NCBI RefSeq assembly: GCF_039537405.1
Contig: NZ_BAABAL010000012.1
Span: 248,001-312,000, forward strand
Source of the DNA: Allokutzneria multivorans
GTDB lineage: Bacteria; Actinomycetota; Actinomycetes; Mycobacteriales; Pseudonocardiaceae
DNA length: 64,000 bases
Reading direction: 5' to 3'
The position numbers and the translations under genes are program-made. Below, one piece after another: positions 40,955 to 51,300 of this stretch (within the stretch, counting starts at the first letter, position 1; every line of letters begins with the position of its first letter). The notes beneath the pieces are model-generated. The model was given only the letters and a program-made list of their open reading frames with translations, had not been told where the DNA came from and made no database searches.

Positions 40955-43900
40955 ATGATCAGCGATCCGACCTGGTACCGAGCGTGCACGCTGCGCGAGC
41001 GACTGCCCGCTCCCGCTGACATTCCTGCTGAGGACCAGGTTCTGGACGGCAGGGTCGGCAGGTGGTCGGCGCAGCCGGTGTTCGACGGCGACCCGAAACG
41101 CTTCGCCGAACGACTCGCTGAGGACGATATGTCCGAAGTGGACATTCGTGCATTGCTCGCCGAATCACCAGAAGCATTGCGGGATCGGCTTTCTGACCGT
41201 CCGTCGTGGACGGCCGAACTCGTCGACGCCTACTCCCACCCCGGCGGCGGACAGCTGCTCGAACGACTCGTGCACGACGATGCCTCGCTGATGCTGTACG
41301 CGGTCGAGCCGGTCATCGAGGCTGCCGCCGCACGCGTGCGGCCACGGCTCGACGAACTCCGCGACGTGCTCGATCCGGATGCCGTGGAGCACTCGCTGTT
41401 GCGTCACCTGGGAAGCCAGCTCCTGGCCAGGCTGACCCGCACGGTGATCCTGGAGCTGCACATTGCCGGGCTCGAAGGCAGGCTGCCTTCGGAAGACGGG
41501 TTCCGCGCGTTCACCGAGGGGCTTCGCGACCGGAGTGCCTCGATGGCGCTGCTGCGCGAATACCCCGTTCTGGCAAGGGATGCCGCGACCACCGCACGGC
41601 ACTGGGCCGATGCCGCGATCGAGTTCCTGTCCCGGTTCGCCGCCGACCGCTCTGACCTCGTCACGACGTTCTTCGCTGGGATCGACCCCGGGCCGCTGAC
41701 CGTCGTGGACTCGGGTGCTGGGGATGTGCACCGGCGCGGCCGGTCGGTCGCGATGCTTCGCTTCGAGGGCGGACAGCGACTTGTGTACAAGCCACGTTCG
41801 CTCGCTACCGATGTGCACTTCCAGCAACTCCTGGCGTGGTGCAACTCCAGGGGCGTGGCGCATCCGTTCCGCGTTCTCACCGTGCTGGACAGGGAGACCC
41901 ACGGCTGGGTGGAGTTCGTGTCGGCGCGGGCGTGCGAGTCACAGGCCGAAGTCGAGCGCTTCTTCCACCGGCAGGGCGCTTTTCTGGCGCTCCTGCACTG
42001 CTTGTGCGCCACCGACTTCCACTACGAGAACATCATCGCCGACGGAGAGCACCCCGTGCTCGTCGACCTGGAGGCGTTGTTCCACCCCACCGGCGAGGTC
42101 CTGTCCGGCGTCGCCGAGCCGCGTGACGCGCGAGCCTCCGTCCTGTCCACCGGCCTGCTGCCGCAACGGCGGGACGACGAGGTCGGCGACTTCTCCGGAC
42201 TCTCCTCCGGTGCGGGCGGGCGCAGTTCGAGCGATGTGGCCACGGTCGAGGACGTGGGCACCGACCGGATGCGAGTGGTGTACCAGAGCGTGGAGATTCC
42301 GGCCGGCGACAACGTGGCGCGGCTCGGCGACGCGACGGCTGATTCCTCCGACCACATCGAGCAGGTCGTGGACGGCTTCACGGACATGTGCGCTGTGATC
42401 ACAGTTCACAGGGCCGAGCTGCTCACCGAGGACGGCCCCCTCGCGCGGTTCGGCGGCGACGAGGTGCGCTGCGTTCTGCGGGCCACGCAGACCTACGGCT
42501 CCATGCTGATCGAGACCACCCACCCCGACCTGCTGCGCGACGGCCTTGCCAGGGACCGGTTCCTGGACAACCTGTGGACCTCCGCCGCCGAGAACCACGC
42601 GCTGAACGCCGTTTTCCACTGCGAGCGCCGTGACCTCGAACGCGGTGACATCCCCGTTTTCGTGACGCGGCCGGGCTCGCGCGATCTGTGGTGCGCGGAC
42701 GGCCACCGGCACCCCGGTTTGCTGGGCGCCGCCGTGCTCGACATGGCGCGCGAGCGGGTGCGGTCGCTGGACGCCAGTCAGATTCGACGGCAGACGTGGA
42801 TCATCCGGGCCTCCTTCGCCGCGCTCGCCCTCGGTGAGGGGAGGGCGGAGTGGCCGGAGCGCGCACTCCAGGAACGTGCTCATCCGGCGAGTCGCGCCGA
42901 ACTCGTCGCGGCGGCGTCGCGGATCGGTGATCACCTCGCTGACGTGAGGCTCGACGAGGCCACCTGGCTGGGGCTGTCGTTGGTCGGGGAGCGCGGGTGG
43001 TCGCTGCGCGAACTGACCGGTGAGCTGTACGACGGGCTGGCCGGGCTCGCGCTGTTCTTCGCTTATCTCGGCCACGTCACCGGAGAACGGCGGCACACCG
43101 CGACCGCCGAAGCTGTGCTCGACGCCGTTCGCACGTCCGCCCCTCCAGGCGCGGGCGCGTTCGACGGCCAGGCGGGAACCGTCTACCTGCTGACCCACCT
43201 CGGAGCGCTCTGGCAGCGCGATGACCTGCTCGACGAGGCCGAGGCGCTGGCGTTGGAGCTCTCCGAGCAGGCGACCGGCTTCGACATCATCAACGGCCTC
43301 GCCGGATTCCTGTGCGTGCTGCTCGGACTGCACTCGGTGCGCCCGAGCGTGCTCTCCGCCGCGATCCGGGTGGGAGATCAGCTGGCTTCACCTTGTGCGG
43401 CAGGGTTTTCCTGGCGTGACGAACAAGATCCAGCGCCGCTCGCGGGCTTCTCGCACGGCGCGTCCGGTGTCGCCCACGCCCTGCTCCGGCTGTTTCGCGT
43501 CACCCGTGACGACCGCTACCTGCACGCCGCTTCACAGGCCTTCGACTACGAGCAGTCCGTTTTTTCGCCCAGTGAAGCCAATTGGCCAGATCTGCGCGCC
43601 GTAGCCGACGTGTCGTTCATAACCGCGTGGTGCCACGGCGCGCCCGGTGTCGGCCTCGCCCGGGCTCACGCGCTCGACGTGCTGCCTGAGGTTCGCGCCG
43701 AGTTGGACATCGCCGTGGCCACCACGACCGCGAACGGGCTCGACCTCAACCATTCGCTGTGCCACGGCTCGCTCGGCAACCTCGAACTGCTGCTGCGCTC
43801 CGCCCGCGTTCTCGCCGATGATGCTGTGCTGGAGCGCACTTATCGGATCGCGGGCGGCGTGCTCGACGACCTCGCGGCGAACGGCTGGGCCTGCGGCGTG

Positions 43901-44053
43901 CCCGGCGGAGTGGAGACGCCGGGGCTGATGAACGGGCTCGCCGGGATCGGACTCGGCCTGCTCCGCCTCGGCGCCCCCGACCAGGTGCCCGCCGTGCTCA
44001 CCCTGTGCCCACCGGAGTTCAGCAGAGCTTCCCCGCGTACCAGGCGCTGGTGA
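40955..44053 (+). CDS. lanM: LanM class II lanthipeptide synthetase
   Basis: 1,032 residues from ATG 40955 with GGAAGGGAG upstream, the usual length for LanM. The N-terminal half is the kinase-like dehydratase (RSVAMLRFEGGQRLVYKPRS; CATDFHYENIIADGEHPVLV; DLEALFHP), which phosphorylates and eliminates Ser/Thr. The C-terminal LanC-like cyclase carries the zinc ligands Cys893 in AWCHGAPG and Cys936-His937 in SLCHGSLGN, and forms the Cys thioethers. The precursor is encoded just upstream. The last residues (SRASPRTRRW) overlap the antisense small secreted protein gene by 35 bases. Confidence 0.95.
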   Translation: MISDPTWYRACTLRERLPAPADIPAEDQVLDGRVGRWSAQPVFDGDPKRFAERLAEDDMSEVDIRALLAESPEALRDRLSDRPSWTAELVDAYSHPGGGQLLERLVHDDASLMLYAVEPVIEAAAARVRPRLDELRDVLDPDAVEHSLLRHLGSQLLARLTRTVILELHIAGLEGRLPSEDGFRAFTEGLRDRSASMALLREYPVLARDAATTARHWADAAIEFLSRFAADRSDLVTTFFAGIDPGPLTVVDSGAGDVHRRGRSVAMLRFEGGQRLVYKPRSLATDVHFQQLLAWCNSRGVAHPFRVLTVLDRETHGWVEFVSARACESQAEVERFFHRQGAFLALLHCLCATDFHYENIIADGEHPVLVDLEALFHPTGEVLSGVAEPRDARASVLSTGLLPQRRDDEVGDFSGLSSGAGGRSSSDVATVEDVGTDRMRVVYQSVEIPAGDNVARLGDATADSSDHIEQVVDGFTDMCAVITVHRAELLTEDGPLARFGGDEVRCVLRATQTYGSMLIETTHPDLLRDGLARDRFLDNLWTSAAENHALNAVFHCERRDLERGDIPVFVTRPGSRDLWCADGHRHPGLLGAAVLDMARERVRSLDASQIRRQTWIIRASFAALALGEGRAEWPERALQERAHPASRAELVAAASRIGDHLADVRLDEATWLGLSLVGERGWSLRELTGELYDGLAGLALFFAYLGHVTGERRHTATAEAVLDAVRTSAPPGAGAFDGQAGTVYLLTHLGALWQRDDLLDEAEALALELSEQATGFDIINGLAGFLCVLLGLHSVRPSVLSAAIRVGDQLASPCAAGFSWRDEQDPAPLAGFSHGASGVAHALLRLFRVTRDDRYLHAASQAFDYEQSVFSPSEANWPDLRAVADVSFITAWCHGAPGVGLARAHALDVLPEVRAELDIAVATTTANGLDLNHSLCHGSLGNLELLLRSARVLADDAVLERTYRIAGGVLDDLAANGWACGVPGGVETPGLMNGLAGIGLGLLRLGAPDQVPAVLTLCPPEFSRASPRTRRW

Positions 44054-44297
44054 TCTCATTCGCCGGGCCCAGGATGTGAGCACCCGTGGACAGGCACACC
44101 GTGCGCTCCAAGCCGTTGGTCAGCCTGTACGTGACGTGGACCCTGGTGTTCTCCTTGGAGACGTGGTTGTACCAGGCGTTGCCGCCCTTTTTGTAGAAAC
44201 CGGGAATCCCGTCGGTCGCGGATGCCTGGGACGACCAGACCGCCGCAGCCACGACCGCGACCGCGACGGCCGAGACAACGCGATACAACACACGCAT
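44019..44297 (-). CDS. Small secreted protein
   Basis: 92 residues. Signal peptide MRVLYRVVSAVAVAVVAAAV ending near ASA; the mature part has two cysteines (TVCLST and the C-terminal KLC), likely one disulfide. NAWYNHVSKENTRVHVTYRL looks like a beta-rich domain. Family unknown. It overlaps the 3' end of lanM tail to tail. Confidence 0.7.
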   Translation of the reverse strand: MRVLYRVVSAVAVAVVAAAVWSSQASATDGIPGFYKKGGNAWYNHVSKENTRVHVTYRLTNGLERTVCLSTGAHILGPANEITSAWYAGKLC

Positions 44298-44439
44298 GAG
44301 ATTGCCACCGAATTCTGAGTTGATCCCCCACTGACACTTCGCACTCGAAATTATGTACGCGCAAATGTGCTGTCAACGAGTTTCAACGTGATCTCAGCCA
44401 ACCTAGAGTTCCTCGCCGTGGCATCCAGAGCGCGCTGGG

Positions 44440-45648
44440 TCAGGGCGTCCAGGCGACGGGGAGTTCGTGGACGCCGTAGATGTTCATGTCGGACTTGAGC
44501 TTCACCTCGTGCGCGGGGATGGCTAGGCGCAGGGTCGGGAAACGGCGGAACAGGGCCTCGAAGCCCGCGCGCATCTCGATGCGGGCGAGCTGCTGACCGA
44601 GGCACTGGTGGATGCCGTGCCCGAAGGCGAGCAGGCCACGGGCGTTGCGGCGGATGTCCAGGGTGTCGGGGTCGTCGAAGCGCTCGGGGTCGCGGTTGGC
44701 GGCCAGCAGCGAGATGACGACGGTGGAGCCCTCGGGGATGGTCTCGCCGCCGAGTTCGAGGTCTTCGGCGGCGTAGCGGTAGAAGATGTCGGCCACCGAC
44801 AGGTAGCGCAGCAGCTCCTCGACGGCTCCGGGCGCCAACGACGCGTCAGCGCGCAGCGCGGCGGCCTGCGAAGGGTGCTCCAGGAGCGCGAAAGTGCCCA
44901 GCGCCAACATGTTCGCGGTCGTCTCGTGCCCGGCGAGCAGGAGCAGGAACGCGATGCCGGTCAGCTCGTCGATGCCAAGATCCTCATCGCGGGCGAGATC
45001 GGAGAGGATGTCCTCGTCGGGGGCCGCGCGCTTGCTGGTGACCAGTTCGGTCAGGTAGGTCGCCAGCGCGCCGTAGGAGGCCATCTTCTCCTCGAAGGTG
45101 ACGTCCCTCTTCATGAAGCTCGCGCAGTTGGCGTGGAAGGCGTCGCGGTCCGCGTAGGGAACGCCGAGCATCTCGCAGATCACCAGCGAGGGGACTGGCA
45201 GCGCGAACTCCTTCACCAGGTCCACGGGCGGGGTCAGGCGCGCCATCTCGTCCAGCTGGCGCTCGACGATGTCGGTGATGTGCTCTTCGAGCTGCTTCAT
45301 CCGCTTGACGGTGAACGCGCCGGTGAGCTTGCGCCGCAGGCGGGTGTGGTCCGGCGGGTCCATGGCCACGAACATGCCCGGGGGCTGCGGTGACGGCTCG
45401 GTGATCACGGGCATGCCGGGGGTCTCGTACGGCAGGTGGATCACGCCGAGGTCCTGGCGGGAGCTGAAGCGCGTGTCCGCCATGAGCCGGCGGACGGCCT
45501 CGTAGCCGGTGACGAGCCAGCCCTGGTGCCCGTCGGGGAAGACCATGGGGCTGACGGGTCGGGTCTCGCGCAGCGCGGTGATCCGGCTGGGCGGGTCGAA
45601 CGGGCCGGCGTCGCGCTCCATGGGCAGGCCGTGCGGGATCTCGCTCAT
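44440..45648 (-). CDS. Cytochrome P450
   Basis: 402 residues, complete. I-helix AGHETTANML, K-helix EELLRY, heme loop FGHGIHQCLGQ with Cys349. The type (MDPPDHTRLRRKLTGAFTVK near residue 95) is that of soluble actinobacterial P450s of secondary metabolism such as CYP105/107 relatives. It diverges from the ABC exporter and shares with it an intergenic region holding SARP-box-like repeats. The substrate is unknown. Confidence 0.92.
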   Translation of the reverse strand: MSEIPHGLPMERDAGPFDPPSRITALRETRPVSPMVFPDGHQGWLVTGYEAVRRLMADTRFSSRQDLGVIHLPYETPGMPVITEPSPQPPGMFVAMDPPDHTRLRRKLTGAFTVKRMKQLEEHITDIVERQLDEMARLTPPVDLVKEFALPVPSLVICEMLGVPYADRDAFHANCASFMKRDVTFEEKMASYGALATYLTELVTSKRAAPDEDILSDLARDEDLGIDELTGIAFLLLLAGHETTANMLALGTFALLEHPSQAAALRADASLAPGAVEELLRYLSVADIFYRYAAEDLELGGETIPEGSTVVISLLAANRDPERFDDPDTLDIRRNARGLLAFGHGIHQCLGQQLARIEMRAGFEALFRRFPTLRLAIPAHEVKLKSDMNIYGVHELPVAWTP

Positions 45649-45697
45649 CGGGCATTCCCTCCGTGGTGGGTGTCGGGCTCCACGGTCGCCGAGCGCG

Positions 45698-45748
45698 CTG
45701 ACACGGCGCTGACACGAGCCGCCGAAACCATGTCAGGGCCGTGTCAGG
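45698..45748. promoter_or_regulatory. Two divergent pairs of 11-bp-periodic heptamers (SARP-box layout)
   Basis: CTGACAC at 45698 and 45709, exactly 11 bases apart, face the P450; TGTCAGG at 45731 and 45742, also 11 apart, face the ABC exporter. Read outward, each side gives GTGTCAG repeated with 11-base period followed about 13 bases later by GTGGAGCC. Heptamer repeats with 11-bp (one helical turn) period ahead of -10 are the known binding layout of SARP activators such as DnrI and ActII-ORF4. On the exporter side the -10 would be CACTGT at 45758, making that mRNA leaderless. Confidence 0.75.
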
Positions 45749-45769
45749 GACGGTCGCCACTGTGGAGCC

Positions 45770-46696
45770 ATGACGAGTTCAGCGATCGCGGTTTCAGGAC
45801 TGCGCAAGGCTTACGGGGACAAGGTGGTGCTCGACGGCATCGATCTCGATGTCCGTGCGGGCAGCGTCTTCTCCCTGCTCGGCCCGAACGGGGCGGGCAA
45901 GACGACGACGGTCAACGTGCTGACCACGTTGATGAAGGCCGACGGCGGCACGGCTCGCGTCGGCGGCTTCGACCTCGCGGCCGAAGCGCGGTCGGTGCGC
46001 TCGATCATCGGTGTCACCGGCCAGTTCGCGGCGGTGGACGACCTGCTGACGGGCCAGGAGAACCTCCAGCTCATGGTGGACCTCAAGGGCGCGAGCGACC
46101 GCGTGGTCCCGGAGCTGCTGGAGCGCTTCGACCTGGTGGAGTCGGCGGGCAAGCCCGCGGCGACCTACTCCGGGGGCATGCGCCGCAAGCTCGACCTGGC
46201 GATGACGCTGGTCGGCAACCCGCGCATCATCTTCCTGGACGAGCCGACGACCGGGCTGGACCCGCGCAGCCGCCGCACGATGTGGACGATCGTGCGCGAG
46301 CTGGTCGCCGACGGCGCGACGATCTTCCTCACCACGCAGTACCTGGAGGAGGCCGACCAGCTCGCCGACCGGATCGCCGTGCTCGACCAGGGCCGCCTGG
46401 TCGCCCAGGGCACGCCCGACGAGCTGAAGCGCATGGTCCCCGGCACGCACGTGCGGCTGCGCTTCACCACCGGCGCCGAACTGGACACGGCCGCACGGCT
46501 GTTCTCCGGTGCCACGCGTGACGACGACGCGCTGAGCCTGCGGATTCCCAGCGACGGCGGGACGACCTCGCTGCGCGCCGTGCTGGACGAACTGGACAGG
46601 AACTCGGTCAGCGCCGAGGGCTTCTCCGTGCACACCCCCGACCTCGATGACGTTTTCCTCGCCCTGACGGGCCACACCACGGAGGCCGCGAAATGA
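45770..46696 (+). CDS. ABC transporter ATPase, DrrA type
   Basis: 308 residues. Walker A GPNGAGKTTT near 40, signature YSGGMRRKLD, Walker B IIFLDEPTTGLD, plus the DrrA C-terminal domain (VHTPDLDDVFLALTGHTTE). The family powers export of daunorubicin-like or other hydrophobic products. It overlaps its permease gene as ATGA and its promoter carries the heptamer repeats. It may export the lanthipeptide or a P450 product; either is inference. Confidence 0.92.
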   Translation: MTSSAIAVSGLRKAYGDKVVLDGIDLDVRAGSVFSLLGPNGAGKTTTVNVLTTLMKADGGTARVGGFDLAAEARSVRSIIGVTGQFAAVDDLLTGQENLQLMVDLKGASDRVVPELLERFDLVESAGKPAATYSGGMRRKLDLAMTLVGNPRIIFLDEPTTGLDPRSRRTMWTIVRELVADGATIFLTTQYLEEADQLADRIAVLDQGRLVAQGTPDELKRMVPGTHVRLRFTTGAELDTAARLFSGATRDDDALSLRIPSDGGTTSLRAVLDELDRNSVSAEGFSVHTPDLDDVFLALTGHTTEAAK

Positions 46697-47445
46697 GCTC
46701 CACCAAGTCCCACGCAGCCGTGATGTTGCGCCGAAACCTCAAGCACATCACCAGGAACCCGATCTCGGTGTTCAACGCCGTGCTGATGCCGATCATCGTG
46801 ATGTTGATGTTCGTCTACATGATGGGCGACGCCTTCAACGTCGGCGTGGACTACATCGACTACGCGACGCCGGGCCTGATGCTGCTGGCCGTCTGCTACG
46901 GGCTCGGCGCGACGGCGACGTCGGTCAACTCCGACATGACCAAGGGCATCATCAACCGCTTCAAGGTCATGGACGTCTCGCGCGGCGCGGTGCTGACCGG
47001 TCACGTGGTGGCCAGCCTGCTGACCAACCTGATCGCCATCGCCGCGCTCGTCGGAGTGGCCTTCCTGCTCGGGTTCAGCCCGGCGGCGGGCTGGCTGGAG
47101 TGGCTCGGCATCGTCGGCGTGGTCGTGCTGCTCGCCCTCGCGGCGGGGTGGTTCACCATCGCGCTCGGCCTGGCGGCGAAGACCCCGGAGACGGCGGGCA
47201 TGGCCGCGGTGCCGCTGATCATGCTGCCGTTCTTCAGCAGCGCCATCGTGCCCGCCGAGAAGATGGGCCCCGGGCTGCGCGAGTTCGCCGAGTACCAGCC
47301 GTTCACGCCGATCATCGAGACCCTGCGCGGACTTCTGGCCGGTTCGGTACAGACCGGCGTGCTGATCACCGCGCTCGCCTGGTGCGCCGGGATCGCCGTC
47401 GTCGGCTACCTGTGGGCCCGGTCCACCTTCACCAAGCGCGCCTGA
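46693..47445 (+). CDS. ABC-2 type permease, DrrB type
   Basis: 250 residues, six hydrophobic helices. The N-terminal amphipathic part (HAAVMLRRNLKHITRNPISV) and the loop AEKMGPGLREFAEYQPFTPI are typical of DrrB permeases. Forms the membrane channel with the ATPase encoded just upstream. Confidence 0.92.
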   Translation: MSSTKSHAAVMLRRNLKHITRNPISVFNAVLMPIIVMLMFVYMMGDAFNVGVDYIDYATPGLMLLAVCYGLGATATSVNSDMTKGIINRFKVMDVSRGAVLTGHVVASLLTNLIAIAALVGVAFLLGFSPAAGWLEWLGIVGVVVLLALAAGWFTIALGLAAKTPETAGMAAVPLIMLPFFSSAIVPAEKMGPGLREFAEYQPFTPIIETLRGLLAGSVQTGVLITALAWCAGIAVVGYLWARSTFTKRA

Positions 47446-47457
47446 CCCCACCTCCCC

Positions 47458-47532
47458 AGGTTCGCCAGTCTTCAAGACCCACGAACCCCCGCCCCAGCGG
47501 TCGTCAACGACAGCAAACCCTCCACCTCCTCG
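47458..47532 (+). repeat. Dispersed repeat, partial copy C
   Basis: About 75 bp matching the left third of the repeat at 52044 in the same orientation: CCAGTCTTCAAGACC, GCCCCAGCGGTCGTCAACGA and CAGCAAACC. No terminal inverted repeat remains. It fills the gap between the exporter operon and the DUF4097 gene. Confidence 0.65.
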
Positions 47533-47545
47533 AAGGGCAGTTCCC

Positions 47546-48382
47546 ATGAGCACGTTCACCACCCCCGCCCCCGTCTCCGCCACCGTGGAGGTCGCCGGAG
47601 CGCAGGTCCGGGTCATCGCCAGCGACCGGACCGACACCGTGGTGCGGGTCGAGCCGATCGACGCCGCCAACCGCTCGGACGTCAAGGTCGCCGACCGGAC
47701 CAAGGTCGCGTTCGCCGACGGCGCACTGTCAGTCAAGACAACGGTTTCCGGCTCCAAGAGCGGATCGGTGGCCATCACGATCGACCTGCCGACGGGCTCC
47801 GCGCTGGCCACCTACCTGGCGCACTCGACGGTGCGCGGCGAGGGCTCGTTCGGCGCGTGCGAGCTGCACATCGCCTCGGGCCGGGTCCACTTGGACGACG
47901 TCGAAGCGGTGCGCGCCAACCTGACCGGCGGCGAAGTCACGATCGGCAGCGTCGCCGGAAGAACCGACGTCGACGGCGCGGTGTTCGACATGCGGATCGG
48001 CGAGGCCGGGGGCCCGGTCGTGCTCTCCGGTTCGGGTGGTCAGACCTGGATCGGCCACGCACGGGCCGACCTCGACCTCCGCAGCGCCAGCGGCGGCTTC
48101 GACATCGACCGCGCGGACGCCGGTGTCGCGGCCGAAACGGCCAACGGGCGCATCCGGATCGGGATGGTGACGCGCGGCCGGACAAAGCTGGTGAACAGCT
48201 CCGGCACCATCGAAGTCGGTGTCGCCGAGGACAGCGCGGCCTCGATCGACGTCTCCAGCGAGCGCGGCGCGACGCACGACTTCGTTTCGCAGCACGGAAA
48301 TCCGGCTTCGGCGACGGAGAAGGTCATGGTCCACGCCCGCACCCGCAACGGCGACATCGTCGTCCAGCGGGCCAAGGGCTGA
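47546..48382 (+). CDS. DUF4097 beta-helix protein
   Basis: 278 residues of short beta-strand repeats (IASGRVHLDDVEAVRANLTG; IGEAGGPVVLSGSGGQTWIG; VNSSGTIEVGVAEDSAASID) forming a DUF4097-type single-stranded beta-helix. No signal peptide. In actinobacteria such genes often sit with DrrAB-type exporters and SARP regulators, as here. Role unknown. Convergent with the SARP gene, three bases apart. Confidence 0.85.
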   Translation: MSTFTTPAPVSATVEVAGAQVRVIASDRTDTVVRVEPIDAANRSDVKVADRTKVAFADGALSVKTTVSGSKSGSVAITIDLPTGSALATYLAHSTVRGEGSFGACELHIASGRVHLDDVEAVRANLTGGEVTIGSVAGRTDVDGAVFDMRIGEAGGPVVLSGSGGQTWIGHARADLDLRSASGGFDIDRADAGVAAETANGRIRIGMVTRGRTKLVNSSGTIEVGVAEDSAASIDVSSERGATHDFVSQHGNPASATEKVMVHARTRNGDIVVQRAKG

Positions 48383-48385
48383 ACG

Positions 48386-51300
48386 TCACGACCCGAGCGC
48401 GGACTCGACCAGCTCCGCCCAGTTCGCGCGCGACACCTCCAGAGACACCTCGGCGAAGCGCTGCTCGCCGAGGTGTTCTCGCGCGTCCCGCTCGATCCTG
48501 ATCGCGTCCGGGTGTGAGCGGTCAGGCATTCCGCGCACCACGACGCTGGCCGCGAGCAACTGCGCCGCCTGCTCGTGCTGACCGCGCCGGGCGGCCAAGT
48601 CCGCGATCCCGACGATGGTCTGCGCGATGAGCAGCGCGTGCCCCGACTCGGTCGCCGCCTGCCAGGCCGCGACGCGGTGGGTGCGGGACTCGCGGAGATC
48701 CTCGGCCAGGTAGCCGAGCACGTCGTGCACGGACGCGCGGATGTTCGCCGCTTCCGCGTCCGCGCCCATGAGCACCGTGGCGTGGCCGAGCTGGCTGCGA
48801 GCTTCCTCGGCGTCACCGCCCCACCGCGCCAGCTCCGCCTTGACCAGCGCCAGCTCGACCAGCGCGTGCGGCCAGGTGACACCCTCGGCGCACCGCTCGG
48901 CGTCGGCGAGCGCGGCAGCGCTGGCGTCCCGGTCGCCGTCGAGCCAGTGCAGCAGCGCCTGTTGCGTCCGCAGCCGGATGACGTCCTCGACCGCGCCCAC
49001 CTCGGTGACCAGCCCGACCGCCTGCTCGTGGTGGTCGCACGCCCGCGCGAACTCCCCGCGCTTGGTGGCCTGGTCCGCGATTTCCCCCAGGACGAGGGAA
49101 ATCCCGAACCGTTCGCCGAGCGCGCGGAAGTCCGCGAGCGACTGTTCCAGGTGACCGTCGGCCTCCGGCCCTCCCTGTCCGAGCGCGATCCGCATCTTGC
49201 CCGCCTGGAACCGGGCGAGGGCGCGCGCCCACGGATCTTCGCTGTCCAGCAACGACTCGAAGGCCGCCACCGCCGACTCCGGCTCGCGCAGCATGCCCTC
49301 CAGCACGGTGACGAAATCCAGCAGCGGGTTGCGGTGCTTGCTGCGCTGGTTGAACTGGTGCGCCTTGTGAATCCATTTCGCACCCAGGTGCTCGTCACCG
49401 CGCCCGGAGGTGACGAAATGCATGACGAGCCCGTAGGTCAACGCGCGGACCTCGTCGGTCGCCTCGCCCGGCACGTTCGTGGCCGCGATGAGCAGCTCCA
49501 GGCCCTCGGTGCGGCGCCCACCGAGCCACCAGTACCAGCCCGTCGCGGCGGCCAGGCGGAGCGAGGACTGCGCGTCACCGGCCGCGATCGCCCCGCGCAG
49601 CGCGGCGCTGATGTTGTCGTGGTCGGCTTCCAGCCGCGCGAGCCATTCCAGCTGCTCAGCGCGGCGCAGGTACGGCTCGGCGGTCTCGGCCAGCTCCGTG
49701 AAGCAGGCGATGTGCGCCTGCCGCGCCAGCTCCACCTCCCCCGCCTCCGCGAGCCGCTGCGCGGAGTACTCCTTGATCGTTCCGAGCATCCGGTAGCGCG
49801 GCGCGCCGTCGCCCGCCACCACCAGCAACGACTTCTCGACCAACGCCGTGAGCAGGTCGAACACGTCGTCGGCGAGGTCCGCGCAGACGTGCTCGGCCGC
49901 GTCGAGGCTCGCGCCGCCGGAGAACACCGAGAGCCTGCGCAGCACCACGCGCTCCGCGTCGGAGAGCAGCTCCCAGCTCCAGTCGATCACCGCGCGCAGC
50001 GTCCTGTGGTGCGGCAGCGCCGTGCGACTGCCCCCGGTGAGCAGGCGGAAGCGGTCGTCGAGCCGGTTCGCCAGCTGGTCGAGGCTCATCGTGCGCAGCC
50101 GGGCCGCGGCCAGCTCGATCGCCAGCGGCATCCCGTCCAGCGCACGGCACACGCGCGCCATGGTCGCCAGCGCCTCCGTCGTGATCGCCTCGGTACCGAG
50201 TTCCTTGCGGACCGCGGTCGCACGCTCGCGCAGGAGCTGCACTGATGGGGAGGACTCGATCTCAGTTGGGCTCGCGTCCCGTTCCGGCAGGGTCAGCGGG
50301 GCGACGTGCCACAGCGCCTCGCCGGTGATGCCGAGCGGTTCCCGGCTCGTCGCGAGGATGCGCAGGCGTCGGCACTCGCCGAGCAGGCGGTGGGCGAGCG
50401 TCGCCGCCGCCTCGATCACGTGCTCGCAGTTGTCCAGCAGCAACAACACTTCCCGGTCGCGGATCGCCGCGATGAGCCGGTCCGTCGGCTCCGCGGTGGA
50501 GGCTTCACCGAGCAGCGCGTCACGCAGGCCCAGCCCGGCCAGCGTCGTCTGCGCCACGTCGCCGTCCGCGCCGATCGCAGCCAGCTCCACCATCCAGACG
50601 CCGTCCGGGAGATCGCCGAGCAGCGTGCGCGCGGTCTCCGTCGCCAGCCTGGTCTTGCCCGTGCCGCCAGGCCCGATCAGCGTGGTCAGCCGGTGTTCGC
50701 CGACCAGCTCGCTGACGGCGGCGACGTCGGAGTCCTTGCCGATGTAGCTGGTCAGCTCGGCGCGGAGGTTGGTGGTGCGGCTCGGCTCGGCCTTGCGTCC
50801 CAGTTCGCCGCGCAGCAGCGCGACGTGCACCGCCGACAGCTCCGCCGAGGGGTCAACGCCGAGCGCGTCGGCCAGGGCTTCGCGCGTGTTCTGGTAGAGC
50901 ACCAACGCTTCGGAGTCACGTCCAGCGGCGGCCAGGGCTCGCATCAACGCGGCGACGAGCCGTTCGCGCAGTGGGTGCGCGGCCACCACGTCGGTGAGCT
51001 CGGCGACCACCTCCGCGCCGGCTTCGGCTTCGAAGCGGTCCTCCAGAGCGCTCAGCCGGAGCCCTTCGAGTCGCGTGACCGCCGCGTCGAAGGCGTCGCT
51101 GTCCTGCTGGCCGACGTCCTGCATGGCGTCGCCGCGCCACAGCTCAAGGGCTTCGCGCAGCAGCCGCACCCGCGCACCGTCGTCGTTTCGGGCCTGGCCG
51201 ACGAGTCGTTCGAACCGCACCGCGTCGACGGCGTCGGGCTCCACGTTCAGCCGGTAGCCGTCCGTCTGGCCGTCGACCACGCCGTCCGGGAGCACCTTGC

